Below, piece by piece: positions 35,108 to 43,424 of a stretch of 64,000 nt of DNA. Source of the stretch: Ensifer sp. IC3342 (GTDB taxonomy: Bacteria; Pseudomonadota; Alphaproteobacteria; Rhizobiales; Rhizobiaceae); assembly GCF_020193655.1 (NCBI RefSeq), contig NZ_JADYVE010000001.1:930001-994000 (forward strand), in the 5' to 3' direction. The stretch's first letter is position 1; every line of letters starts with the position of its first letter. Under the pieces are notes generated by a model. That model ran no database searches and was not told the origin of the DNA. It was given only the letters and a program-made list of their open reading frames with translations. The translations under genes and the position numbers were made by a program.

Positions 35108-35611
35108 TCAGCCGGACAGCACCATGGCCCAATAGGGGCGGTTTCCGGAAGCGGAATTCTGCGCCACGGCAACACCGAGGCCACGGTAGCTGCCGAGCAT
35201 GTTTTCGAGGTGCTTCGGAGAATGGTACCAGGCGTTATACGCACTCTCCGCATCGTCCTGGCCCATGGCGATGTTTTCCGCGGCCGGAAGCGTGACGCCC
35301 TCCTGTTTCATCCGGTCGTAGAAACTGTCGCGCCAGCCGATGTTGTGCTGCATCTTGCCGACGCGCGCCATGCGCGCCGCCTGGCTCAAGGCCGCAACCG
35401 ACGCGACTGGATCGTGAACGAGAGACGACAGCCCGCGATCCTTCCGCAGCGTGTTGACGTAGCCAAGTGTCGCTGTCGTCTGGTCGCTTCCGCTGCCTTC
35501 GCCAGTAGATAGGAGGTTTGATGTCGTGCAGCCGGCGAGCACGCCGAGTGAGAGGAAACCGCCAGCCCGCAACAGGACGCGCCTGCGGATTAAAAACTGC
35601 TGATGCTGCAT
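35108..35611 (-). CDS. CAP/SCP-domain lipoprotein
   Basis: A 167-residue protein with a basic N-terminus and lipobox LGVLAGC (Cys28), so it is probably lipid-anchored. The rest is a CAP (SCP/PR-1-like) domain with the bacterial motifs HNIGWRDSF, AENIAMG, AYNAWYHSPKHLENML and PYWAMVLS. The conserved His and Glu of the CAP cavity are present. Such secreted domains are common in rhizobia, with unclear molecular roles. Start ATG 35611 is two bases after the preceding gene's stop. Confidence 0.88.
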   Translation of the reverse strand: MQHQQFLIRRRVLLRAGGFLSLGVLAGCTTSNLLSTGEGSGSDQTTATLGYVNTLRKDRGLSSLVHDPVASVAALSQAARMARVGKMQHNIGWRDSFYDRMKQEGVTLPAAENIAMGQDDAESAYNAWYHSPKHLENMLGSYRGLGVAVAQNSASGNRPYWAMVLSG

Positions 35612-35613
35612 GC

Positions 35614-35880
35614 TTACCGTCGATAGCTCAAAACACGAAGAATGAGGAAGGCGGGAATGACGATCGCGGCGCCTAGCAACAGATAGTCGCCGACCCTTCC
35701 GAGGGCCGCGAAACCCGTACGCCACAGGTCGAGCAGGAAGTTGCGAACGGCGAAATAGATGTCGACCGGATACCAGTCGAACACGGTCATGACGAAACCG
35801 ACAAGGATCGACACCACGACGAGCTTCACCAACACGCGAAGCGGCGTGTCCCCCAGAAACTTGTTAAGTCCGTCCGACAT
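35614..35880 (-). CDS. DUF6460-like small membrane protein
   Basis: An 88-residue protein with two hydrophobic helices (about 15-33 and 62-82) separated by FDWYPVDIYFAVRNFLLDLW, the pattern of the rhizobial DUF6460 family. GGAGAAT precedes ATG 35880. It is the first gene of the minus-strand group with the CAP lipoprotein and the MATE transporter. Function unknown. Confidence 0.8.
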   Translation of the reverse strand: MSDGLNKFLGDTPLRVLVKLVVVSILVGFVMTVFDWYPVDIYFAVRNFLLDLWRTGFAALGRVGDYLLLGAAIVIPAFLILRVLSYRR

Positions 35881-36026
35881 CGGCGAGAATTCTCCTGTTA
35901 CCCTTCACATAAGCCGCCTTCACCGAGGTCGCAAGGCGCAAGGGAAAGCGAGTCGCGTCGTCTTTCAGATTCCGCTTGTATTTTGCCGTGGCCAGCGCCA
36001 GAAGCGTCCATCGCAACCACGCCGTC

Positions 36027-36971
36027 ATGTCGATGACCCTCAACCAGCTCTCCTCCGGCGACCTGATCGCCGATCGCCGCGCCGACTACGCAAAGATGCT
36101 CGCCGAAGCCGGCGAACCGCAGAGCGCGGCAGAATTGATGGCCCAGGCTCTCGAACGCGCGCCCGACTGGGCCGCCGGCTGGTTTCGGCTGGCGGACTAT
36201 GAGGAAAAATCTGGCCGAAAAGAGGCAGCGATCGAAGCGCTCCGAAACACACTCCGGCTCAGTTCCGAGGACATTTTCGGTGCTGGCCTGAAACTCGCCC
36301 TTCTCGGCGCGGCCGAAACGCCCGATCAGCCGCCGAGCGTCTATGTCGAACGCCTCTTCGACGACTATGCGGAACGCTTCGACAAGGCTCTCGTCGAAAA
36401 GCTCGACTACAGCGTGCCCGAAAAGCTTGCCGCGCTGATCGACCGAGCGACCGGCGGCCGCCGTTTTCATCATGTCACCGACCTCGGTTGCGGCACCGGC
36501 CTTTTCGGCGAGCGCATCCGTGATCGCTGCGCCTATCTCGAAGGCTTCGACCTTTCCGCCAACATGCTGGCCAAGGCGGAAGCAAAGACGACCTACGACC
36601 GCCTGGCCCAGGTGGACCTGTCGCTTGTGCCGGAGGATTCAGGCGCGTTCGGCGATTTTCCCACCGCAAGAGCCGATCTCGTCAGTGCAGCGGATGTGTT
36701 GATGTATCTCGGCAATCTCGAAAATGTCTTCGTGATCGCCGACCGACTGCTCGCACCCGGTGGCCTCTTCGCCTTTTCGGTGGAGCAAGCTGCAACGGAC
36801 GAGGGTTTCATCCTCAGACCGTCGCTGCGTTACGCGCATTCCGAAGCCTATATCGCCGATATCTGCGCCGAACACGGTTTTTCGCTGGTCGCAACGGAAC
36901 GTACGACCATTCGCATGGATGCCGGAAAGCCGATAGCGGGAATTCTCTTTCTCGCCTGGAAGCCTGCATAG
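36027..36971 (+). CDS. TPR-containing SAM-dependent methyltransferase
   Basis: A 314-residue protein: an N-terminal pair of TPR-like helices (about 15-85, with AELMAQALERAPDWAAGWFRLA) followed by a class I methyltransferase domain. The SAM motif I is DLGCGTGLFGERI near residue 150, with FDLSANMLAKA and a proline-free motif IV region after it. It resembles BioC-like and small-molecule methyltransferases. ATG 36027 is used; the next ATG two codons on is equally possible. Divergent from the DUF6460 group. Substrate unknown. Confidence 0.82.
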   Translation: MSMTLNQLSSGDLIADRRADYAKMLAEAGEPQSAAELMAQALERAPDWAAGWFRLADYEEKSGRKEAAIEALRNTLRLSSEDIFGAGLKLALLGAAETPDQPPSVYVERLFDDYAERFDKALVEKLDYSVPEKLAALIDRATGGRRFHHVTDLGCGTGLFGERIRDRCAYLEGFDLSANMLAKAEAKTTYDRLAQVDLSLVPEDSGAFGDFPTARADLVSAADVLMYLGNLENVFVIADRLLAPGGLFAFSVEQAATDEGFILRPSLRYAHSEAYIADICAEHGFSLVATERTTIRMDAGKPIAGILFLAWKPA

Positions 36972-37059
36972 AACGCAAAGCTGCCAAGCGAAAATAGGTC
37001 AGCATTCCTTACATATTTTTCTTGAATGTTCTTGTGCATTGCAGCAATGCTGATGGCCA

Positions 37060-37129
37060 GCAGCGCGCGCGTCCAATCGGACGCGCCGAGATCCTTAAAT
37101 CAAGCCGGATTTGAGGAATCATGCGGTGG
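37060..37129 (-). repeat. Shortened RIME-like mosaic before the YitT gene
   Basis: The inner part of the first palindrome (GCGCGCGTCC-AATC-GGACGCGC) is joined directly to the second (CCTTAAATC...GATTTGAGGAATCATGCGG). The outer arms are missing, so it is a deleted derivative. Confidence 0.6.
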
Positions 37130-37146
37130 CAATCGGGGTTTTCGTC

Positions 37147-37782
37147 ATGGCACAGATCAGCAGCGTCTTCGGTCTTTGGAATACCAGCCCCACCAGGCAC
37201 ACGCCGGTCGAGGACGTGCAAGGCATCTTTTCCGGCAGCCTCGTCGCTGCGCTCGGGTTCTATTTCCTCGCGAGCGCCGGGCTTCTGACCGGCAGCACCG
37301 CCGGTGTTGCCTTCCTTCTGCATTACGCGACCGGCGTGAACTTCGGCCTTGCGTTCTTTCTCCTCAACGTGCCCTTCTTCTATCTGTCGCTGAAGCGGCT
37401 CGGGCCGGCCTTCACGATCAAGACGTTCATCGCCATTGCGATGACGTCGTTTCTGACCGACGCACAATCGCGCCTTTTCCAGGTTGGCGAAATTCATCCC
37501 GCCTGGGCCGCCTTGCTCGGCGGGCTGCTGCTCGGATATGGGCTTCTGGCGCTCTACCGTCACCGCGCCAGCCTCGGCGGCGTCGGCATATTGGGCATCT
37601 ATCTGCAGGAGCGCTTCGGCATTCGCGCCGGGCTGGTGCAACTCGCGATCGACATGGTTGTGCTCGCCACGGCCTTCGCAGTGACGACGCCGTCCGTCGT
37701 CATCTGGTCGGTGCTCGGCGCCGTCGTCCTCAACCTGTTCGTGGCCATCAACCATCGCGCCGACCGGTATATTGCGCTGTGA
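37147..37782 (+). CDS. YitT-family membrane protein
   Basis: A 211-residue inner-membrane protein with about five helices, of the YitT (DUF161) family whose transport role is unsettled. FLASAGLLTGSTAGVAFLLHY is the typical repeat. ATG 37147 follows GGGG at seven bases. A GTG at 37126, preceded by GAGGA that comes from RIME sequence, would add seven residues and cannot be excluded. The C-terminal cytoplasmic domain found in Gram-positive members is absent. Confidence 0.82.
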   Translation: MAQISSVFGLWNTSPTRHTPVEDVQGIFSGSLVAALGFYFLASAGLLTGSTAGVAFLLHYATGVNFGLAFFLLNVPFFYLSLKRLGPAFTIKTFIAIAMTSFLTDAQSRLFQVGEIHPAWAALLGGLLLGYGLLALYRHRASLGGVGILGIYLQERFGIRAGLVQLAIDMVVLATAFAVTTPSVVIWSVLGAVVLNLFVAINHRADRYIAL

Positions 37783-37867
37783 TGCCCGCTTAGAGCGGGA
37801 CGCGTGCGCAAGCGAGCGCTGCATAGCGGGCTTCTCTTTTGCGGCGTTTGATCTACCTTTGTTCGCC

Positions 37868-40405
37868 GTGAACAGGATCGATTCTCCATTGCCAGAAAGC
37901 GACGCGCTGACGTTGCCGGCGCCGTTTCTCCGGTGGTTCGCGGAGAAAGGCTGGCGCCCCCGCGCCCACCAGCTCGAACTCCTGTCACGTGCAGAGGCGG
38001 GAGAAAGCACGCTTCTGATCGCGCCGACCGGTGCGGGCAAGACGCTTGCGGGATTTCTGCCGTCGCTGGTCGCCCTTACCCGGCGCGGCAAGGTCCCGCC
38101 GGGCTCATCCTTCATCGGCATCCACACACTCTACATATCACCGCTGAAGGCGCTCGCGGTTGACATCGAACGCAACCTGATGAAGCCCGTAGCCGAGATG
38201 GGCCTGCCTGTCAGGATCGAGAACCGGACGGGTGACACGCCGCAGGGCAAGCGACAGCGCCAGAGGCTAAATCCACCCGATATCCTCCTAACCACGCCGG
38301 AGCAACTCGCCCTCCTCATCGCCAATGGCGAGGCCGACCGCTTCTTCAAGGATCTGCGCTACGTCGTGCTCGACGAATTGCACTCGCTGGTGACCTCGAA
38401 GCGCGGGCATCTGCTCTCGCTCGGTCTTGCACGCTTGCGCCGACTGGCACCCGATCTCCAGACGATCGGCCTTTCAGCAACCGTCGCCGAGCCAATGGAC
38501 TTGCAGCGCTGGCTCGTAGCCCAGAGCGAAGAACGGGAGAATCATGCCGGACTGATCACCGTTTCCGGCGGCGCGAAGCCGGAAATTTCGATCCTGCGCA
38601 CCGACGAGCACGTGCCCTGGGCCGGGCATTCGGCGCGCTATGCGATCGCCGATGTCTATGCCGCGATCAAGGATCACGGCACGACGCTGCTTTTCGTCAA
38701 CACCCGCAGCCAGGCGGAAATGCTGTTCCAGGAACTCTGGACGGTCAACGACGACAACCTGCCGATTGCGCTCCATCATGGTTCCCTCGATGTCGCGCAA
38801 CGTCGCAAGGTCGAGGCGGCCATGTCGGAAAACCGGCTGCGGGCCGTCGTCGCCACCTCGACGCTCGATCTCGGCATCGACTGGGGCGATGTGGATCTTG
38901 TCGTCCATGTCGGCGCACCAAAGGGGGCGAGCCGTCTTGCCCAACGCATCGGTCGGGCGAACCACCGCATGGACGAGCCGAGCCGGGCGATTCTCGTGCC
39001 CGCCAACCGCTTCGAAGTGATGGAATGCCAGGCGGCGCTCGACGCCAACTATATCGGCGCGCAGGATACGCCGCCTGTCGGCAGAGGCGCACTCGACGTG
39101 CTCGCCCAACATGTCCTGGGAGCCGCCTGCGCGAAACCCTTCGATGCCGTCGATCTTCATCGCGAGATCACCAGCGCGGCGCCTTACGCGGACCTTTCCT
39201 GGGAGACCTTTGAGCGCATCGTCGATTTCGTCGCCACCGGCGGCTATGCGCTTCGCACCTACGAGCGCTACGCGCGCATCCGCAAGACGAAGGACGGGCT
39301 CTGGCGGGTGTCGAACCCGATGGTCGCCCAGCAATACCGCCTCAATGTCGGAACCATTGTCGAATCCCCGATGCTGAATGTGCGCATGGCCAAGCGCAAC
39401 GCGCGCGGCTCGCTTGGCCGCAGCGGCATGACGCTCGGCAAGGTGGAGGAATATTTCCTCGAAATGCTGTCGCCGGGCGACACATTTCTCTTTTCCGGCA
39501 AGGTCGTGCGTTTCGAGGGCATCCGCGAAAACGAGTGTCTTGTCTCCCAGGCCTTTTCCTTCGATCCGAAGGTGCCGACCTATGCCGGCGGGAAATTCCC
39601 GCTCTCCACCTACCTCGCGGCGCAAGTTCGCAAGATGCTTGCCGATCCCATGCGCCGCGCCTCATTGCCGGACCAGGTGCGCGACTGGCTGGCGCTGCAG
39701 AAGGATGTCTCCATGCTGCCGCGCGAGGACGAGCTGCTGATCGAAACCTTCCCGCGCGGCAGCCGCCATTACATGGTGATCTACGCCTTCGAGGGGCGGC
39801 TCACGCACCAGACGCTCGGCATGCTTTTGACCCGTCGCCTGGACCGCGCCGGTCTGAAACCACTCGGCTTCGTCGCCACCGACTATTCGCTTGCCATCTG
39901 GGGACTCGACGATCTCAGCAGCGCGTTCCGGGCGCGTCGGCCATCGCTCGCGCAACTCTTCGACGAAGACATGCTCGGCGACGACCTCGAAGCCTGGTTG
40001 AACGAATCCTTCCTCTTGAAGCGCACGTTTCGCAATTGCGCCGTCATCGCCGGATTGATCGACCAGCGCCATCCGGGCAAGGAGAAGACAGGGCGACAGA
40101 TCACCGTTTCGGCCGATCTCATTTACGACGTATTGCGGGCGCACGAGCCGGACCACCTCCTGCTGGAGGCAACACGCAGCGACGCCGCAACAGGACTTTT
40201 GGACATCGGCCGGCTCGGATCTATGCTGAAGCGAATCAAGGGGCACATCACCCATCGCCGACTCGATCATATCTCGCCGCTCGCCATCCCCGTGATGCTG
40301 GAGATCGGGAAGGAAGTGATCCACGGAGAGGCTCACGACTTCCTGCTGACGGAGGCGGCCGATGAGCTGATGAACGAAGCGATGGGCACCGGCCATGATG
40401 GATAG
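37868..40405 (+). CDS. Ligase-associated DEXH-box DNA helicase (Lhr-like)
   Basis: An 845-residue superfamily 2 helicase. Walker A is in APTGAGKTLAG, motif II is LDELHSL (a DELH variant), SAT is in GLSATVAE, and motif VI is QRIGRANHR. A winged-helix and Lhr-type core follows. This subgroup is called ligase-associated DNA damage response helicase because it is usually encoded with an ATP-dependent ligase, a nuclease and a PdeM-type phosphoesterase. Only the phosphoesterase is adjacent here. The start is uncertain: GTG 37868 has no ribosome site, and the frame opens as far as 37772 inside the YitT gene end. Confidence 0.88.
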   Translation: MNRIDSPLPESDALTLPAPFLRWFAEKGWRPRAHQLELLSRAEAGESTLLIAPTGAGKTLAGFLPSLVALTRRGKVPPGSSFIGIHTLYISPLKALAVDIERNLMKPVAEMGLPVRIENRTGDTPQGKRQRQRLNPPDILLTTPEQLALLIANGEADRFFKDLRYVVLDELHSLVTSKRGHLLSLGLARLRRLAPDLQTIGLSATVAEPMDLQRWLVAQSEERENHAGLITVSGGAKPEISILRTDEHVPWAGHSARYAIADVYAAIKDHGTTLLFVNTRSQAEMLFQELWTVNDDNLPIALHHGSLDVAQRRKVEAAMSENRLRAVVATSTLDLGIDWGDVDLVVHVGAPKGASRLAQRIGRANHRMDEPSRAILVPANRFEVMECQAALDANYIGAQDTPPVGRGALDVLAQHVLGAACAKPFDAVDLHREITSAAPYADLSWETFERIVDFVATGGYALRTYERYARIRKTKDGLWRVSNPMVAQQYRLNVGTIVESPMLNVRMAKRNARGSLGRSGMTLGKVEEYFLEMLSPGDTFLFSGKVVRFEGIRENECLVSQAFSFDPKVPTYAGGKFPLSTYLAAQVRKMLADPMRRASLPDQVRDWLALQKDVSMLPREDELLIETFPRGSRHYMVIYAFEGRLTHQTLGMLLTRRLDRAGLKPLGFVATDYSLAIWGLDDLSSAFRARRPSLAQLFDEDMLGDDLEAWLNESFLLKRTFRNCAVIAGLIDQRHPGKEKTGRQITVSADLIYDVLRAHEPDHLLLEATRSDAATGLLDIGRLGSMLKRIKGHITHRRLDHISPLAIPVMLEIGKEVIHGEAHDFLLTEAADELMNEAMGTGHDG

Positions 40406-40414
40406 GGGAGCAAT

Positions 40415-40486
40415 ATGAGAGAGATGGCCGGCAGGCCAGACGGGGGTTCAGGCCCGCGCGGGTCACTCCAGAGAATGGCGGGATAA
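40415..40486 (+). CDS. Possible 23-residue coupled small ORF between helicase and PdeM genes
   Basis: MREMAGRPDGG starts five bases after GGGGAG and nine bases after the helicase stop. Its TAA ends one base before the PdeM ATG (TAACATG). This spacing would let ribosomes hand over to PdeM, whose own start has only a weak ribosome site. The peptide itself shows no features. Confidence 0.3.
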   Translation: MREMAGRPDGGSGPRGSLQRMAG

Positions 40487-40487
40487 C

Positions 40488-41213
40488 ATGCATCGACTTG
40501 TCCACGCGATGTCGGCTCCGCCTGCAAGCGCCACTTTCCACGCGCGCACTACCGTCAACGGCGTCGCCGCGATCTGCGACCCGCTCGGCGGTCTCTATCT
40601 CACGGAGAGCGGCACGCTCGTCGTGTCCGACCTCCATCTCGAAAAAGGCTCGGCCTTCGCCCGGCGTGGCATGATGCTGCCGCCCTACGATACGCTTGCG
40701 ACCCTGCGCATCCTCGAGGCGGTGATCGCGCGCCACAATCCCCGCACGGTTATCAGCCTTGGCGACAATTTTCATGATCGGACCGGATCGGCGGCGATGC
40801 CGGAGACCTTCCGGCAAATGATCGCGGCCATGGCCCGCGGCCGCGACTGGATCTGGATCAACGGTAATCACGATCCCGATGGCGCGCGGGGACTGCCGGG
40901 CGCCTCCATGGACGAGCTCCGCCATGCGGGGCTCGTCTTCCGGCACGAACCGTCGAGGATCGACGCCGAGGGCGAGATCGCCGGCCACCTGCATCCGTCG
41001 GCGACCGTCCGGCGCCGCGAAAGGTCGGTCCGGCGCGCCTGCTTCGCAACCGATGGCAAGCGGCTCCTGATGCCCGCCTTCGGCGTCACGACCGGCGGGC
41101 TCGATCTGCGCCACCGGGCGATGAGCGGCCTCTTCGATCGCGGCAAGCTGGTTGCCCATATGCTTGGCCGCGATCGCATCTACTCGGTTCGTTACGACAA
41201 TCTCATCGGCTGA
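40488..41213 (+). CDS. pdeM: Ligase-associated DNA damage response endonuclease PdeM (calcineurin-like)
   Basis: A 241-residue metallophosphoesterase. Metal-binding motifs are in order: SDLHLEKG, SLGDNFHD, NGNHD and AGHLHPS. Members of this family accompany the ligase-associated helicase, and some are phosphodiesterases or nucleases. ATG 40488 is used; an internal ATG (MSAPPAS) seven codons later could also start it. It follows the helicase by 82 bp. The pair is presumably a DNA repair module. Confidence 0.85.
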   Translation: MHRLVHAMSAPPASATFHARTTVNGVAAICDPLGGLYLTESGTLVVSDLHLEKGSAFARRGMMLPPYDTLATLRILEAVIARHNPRTVISLGDNFHDRTGSAAMPETFRQMIAAMARGRDWIWINGNHDPDGARGLPGASMDELRHAGLVFRHEPSRIDAEGEIAGHLHPSATVRRRERSVRRACFATDGKRLLMPAFGVTTGGLDLRHRAMSGLFDRGKLVAHMLGRDRIYSVRYDNLIG

Positions 41214-41231
41214 GGCAGCTCAAGGCCCCCC

Positions 41232-41262
41232 AACAGCGCCGCGCGTCTTATGAGACGCAGGC
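41232..41262 (+). repeat. RIME fragment (first palindrome only)
   Basis: AACAGCGCCGCGCGTCTTA followed by TGAGACGC keeps about 30 bp of the first palindrome. It ends three bases before the stop codon of the minus-strand reductase-like gene. Confidence 0.65.
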
Positions 41263-41265
41263 GGC

Positions 41266-41823
41266 TCAGGCCGCTTCCGGGGCGTAGCGCAGAATGACGC
41301 CGCCGTTGGAAAGCGGACGTGCCTCGAGCAGACTGAACGGCTTGGCGGCCGCGGCGTTCTTGAAGAACGGCGTCCCGTCACCGAGTTGCACGGGAACGAG
41401 GCAAAGCATGATCTCGTCGACTACGTTCTCGGGCAACAGCGACGCGACGAGGTCGGCGCTTCCGAAGATGTAGAGGTTCTTCTCGCTCTCGCCCTTCAGT
41501 CGCCGCAATTCGGCGGCGGCGTCCCGAACGATGCGGCTGTTGTTCCAGTCCGCCTTTTCCATCGTGCGCGAGGCAACAATCTTCGGAAGGGCATTCATAT
41601 AGGTCTTCACCGGGCCCTCCCCTTCCGCCGCCGGCCAATAGGCCGCCATGCCCTCGTAGGTGACACGGCCGAAGACGAGCGCCTGCGCCTTGTCTCCGAA
41701 TTCCAGGCTGAGCGCTTCCAGTTCCGGCCCCCAGGCACGGTTATGGAAGTCGAGGTCCCATTTCTTCGTGCCTTCGAAGTATCCGTCGAGCGTGACCAGA
41801 TTCCAGACGATGACCTTGCCCAT
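41266..41823 (-). CDS. Dihydrofolate reductase-family protein (RibD C-terminal fold)
   Basis: A 185-residue protein of the RibD C-terminal/DHFR-like family. MGKVIVWNLVTLDGYFEG, LVFGRVTYEGMAAYWP, KIVASRTME, NLYIFGSADLVASLL and VDEIMLCLVPVQLGDG are all typical. GGAGAA lies about nine bases before ATG 41823. These stand-alone reductase folds are common stress- or detoxification-type genes with unknown substrates. The upstream region has two 25-bp palindromic operators over a good promoter, so expression is probably tightly repressed. Confidence 0.85.
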   Translation of the reverse strand: MGKVIVWNLVTLDGYFEGTKKWDLDFHNRAWGPELEALSLEFGDKAQALVFGRVTYEGMAAYWPAAEGEGPVKTYMNALPKIVASRTMEKADWNNSRIVRDAAAELRRLKGESEKNLYIFGSADLVASLLPENVVDEIMLCLVPVQLGDGTPFFKNAAAAKPFSLLEARPLSNGGVILRYAPEAA

Positions 41824-41840
41824 GATTCCATTCTCCGTGA

Positions 41841-41901
41841 AACCGCTTGCATAATTGAAGCAGTTTCATCATAGCGAACCGCTTTCAAATTGCAAGCAGT
41901 A
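41841..41901 (-). promoter_or_regulatory. Promoter with two tandem 25-bp palindromic operators
   Basis: Two inverted repeats, each AACCGCTT-N9-AAGCAGT(T/A), occupy 41841-41865 and 41877-41901 (centres 36 bp apart). On the minus strand TTGCAA (41890-41895) and TATGAT (41868-41873) form a promoter with a 16-base spacer: one operator covers the -35 and spacer, the other the start site. The arrangement implies repression. A related site occurs at 55856-55885 near an HxlR regulator gene. Confidence 0.65.
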
Positions 41902-42022
41902 TATTCAAGGAGCACACCTCGGCCCATCCGCGGCCGTTGCCGGGCGCGGCAGGCGCGCGATTGCTAGCGCAGGTGTTTGGAAAGGACGGGGAGACCGCCT
42001 CCCCGAAGAAGGGAGGCGTCCG

Positions 42023-42122
42023 CTACTGCATGCTTCCCTAAATCCTAGCCGAATCAAGGATGAAGACATGCTTCGAAGTACGACAGCGACTTTGCGCGTC
42101 CGATGGACGCGCGGCGCTGCAG
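42023..42122 (-). repeat. RIME element, reverse copy
   Basis: A 100-bp copy (CTACTGCATGC...ACATGC, then ACAGCG...CGCGTCCGATGGACGCGCGGCGCTGCAG). It ends about 28 bp beyond the stop of the Lrp-type gene. Confidence 0.88.
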
Positions 42123-42150
42123 GGCGAAACAAGCCGCGCCGGAAACGATC

Positions 42151-42387
42151 TCAGAAGGCGTTGAAGGTCAAAGTCGTCAACGACCGGGCAATGCCCGGAA
42201 CCGATGCGATATTGTCGTTGATGAACTTGCCGATGTCGTCGCCCTCCTGAATGTAGATCTTCAGAAGCAGGTCGTAATCGCCGCTCGTCGAATACATCTC
42301 CGAGACGATCTCCTTGCGGTAGATCTCGTCGGCCACCTCGTAGGTCTTGCCGGGAGCGCACTGCAACTGGACAAAAATCGGTTTCAT
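42151..42387 (-). CDS. Stand-alone Lrp/AsnC ligand-binding (RAM) domain protein
   Basis: A 78-residue protein consisting only of the RAM sensor domain of Lrp/AsnC regulators: KPIFVQLQCAPGKTYEVADEI, then SGDYDLLLKIYIQEGDDIGKFI and a final beta strand. There is no HTH, upstream or in another frame. Such SraA-type proteins may modulate full-length Lrp proteins or sense amino acids by themselves. Single-gene unit preceded by a palindrome repeat. Confidence 0.88.
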   Translation of the reverse strand: MKPIFVQLQCAPGKTYEVADEIYRKEIVSEMYSTSGDYDLLLKIYIQEGDDIGKFINDNIASVPGIARSLTTLTFNAF

Positions 42388-42464
42388 GGGATTTCCTCTG
42401 CTGCCCGGAGCGCCGCGCCAGTCGTCAAGAGCGCTCCGATGTCCAAACTACCTTCCCCTCCTTA

Positions 42465-42562
42465 GATCATTTCCCCGTTTTAATGAAACGAGGAAATGCT
42501 CTAACTCTTTGAGACGGCGCAATTCCGGACGGAAAACCGTGGCACACTTTTCCTGGAATTGC
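42465..42562. repeat. Second mosaic repeat family, composite copy
   Basis: GATCATTTCCCCGTTTTAAT...GAAACGAGGAAATGCTC (42465-42502) is followed by a 44-bp unit GCAATTCC...CGGAAAACCG...CACACTTTTCCTGGAATTGC (42519-42562). Confidence 0.8.
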
Positions 42563-42620
42563 TCTGGACCGCCACCGCACAAAAGAAAACGCGAAGGAGG
42601 CCGATGTCGATAAGAAAGCT

Positions 42621-43424
42621 TCACTCCTTGCGAAACAGCAGGCTCGCCCCCCAGCCGGTGATGACCGCCAGAAGTACGGCAAAGAGACCGTAGATCACGG
42701 GCTGGTCGTGCGCTGCGCGCGTGATCGCCTGTTCGAGGCCGGTCTTGACGACTGTCAGCGGAAGTGCCTTCGCGGCGACGAAAAGGCCGTCGCGGAAAAG
42801 ATAGGCCCGCACGATATGGACGCCGTTCGGCACATTGGCGGGGAGGCGCACGGACGCCCTGAACAGGCTGGAACTGATGAACCGCACGCCGCCCGGGTCG
42901 CGCTGGTAGACACCGCTCGTCTCCCTGATCCGGCGGAAAGCGTTGCGGAACTCGCCGAGATTGCTGCCGTCGCCGACGAAGCCCAGCGGCACGAGACGCA
43001 TATGGTCGACGCCGATGCCCATGTTGCCCAGCTCGCCCGGCGGCGCGATCGTCTCGATGTCGCGCGTGCTCGACAGCGAATAGGATTCCGGCACCAGCTC
43101 GAAGGTCATCGAACGAGTGTTCACCCAGATGCCGAAGACGCGCTCCTTCCTGCGTACCGTCGCGTTTTCCTTGGGGCCTTCGAGCGTGACGATGATGCTG
43201 TACTTGCCTTGGGCGAGGAGGTTTTCGTCAAACCCGTCGATGGCACCGAAGATCGTAAGATCCGCGCCGCGAAAGTCGGACGTGATGGAGATTTCGTCCG
43301 TCGAGATGCCGATCTCGAGCTTCTCCGTGAACTCCGAGAGGTCCTCTTCGCGAACCTGGGCAGTGGCCGGCGCCGCAAGGGCGAGGACCAAGGAGACAAG
43401 ACATAGGCGCGCGAGATCGAACAT
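42621..43424 (-). CDS. TIGR02186-family membrane-anchored protein
   Basis: A 267-residue protein: signal peptide (cleavage near ATA-QV, residue 22-23), a large periplasmic beta-rich domain beginning EKLEIGISTDEISITSDFRG, and a C-terminal helix (VIYGLFAVLLAVITGWGASLLF) with a cytoplasmic RKE end. The family occurs in alphaproteobacteria almost always next to a TauE/SafE permease, as here; the two genes share one base (TGATG). A role as periplasmic partner of the permease is likely. Biochemical function unknown. Confidence 0.85.
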   Translation of the reverse strand: MFDLARLCLVSLVLALAAPATAQVREEDLSEFTEKLEIGISTDEISITSDFRGADLTIFGAIDGFDENLLAQGKYSIIVTLEGPKENATVRRKERVFGIWVNTRSMTFELVPESYSLSSTRDIETIAPPGELGNMGIGVDHMRLVPLGFVGDGSNLGEFRNAFRRIRETSGVYQRDPGGVRFISSSLFRASVRLPANVPNGVHIVRAYLFRDGLFVAAKALPLTVVKTGLEQAITRAAHDQPVIYGLFAVLLAVITGWGASLLFRKE

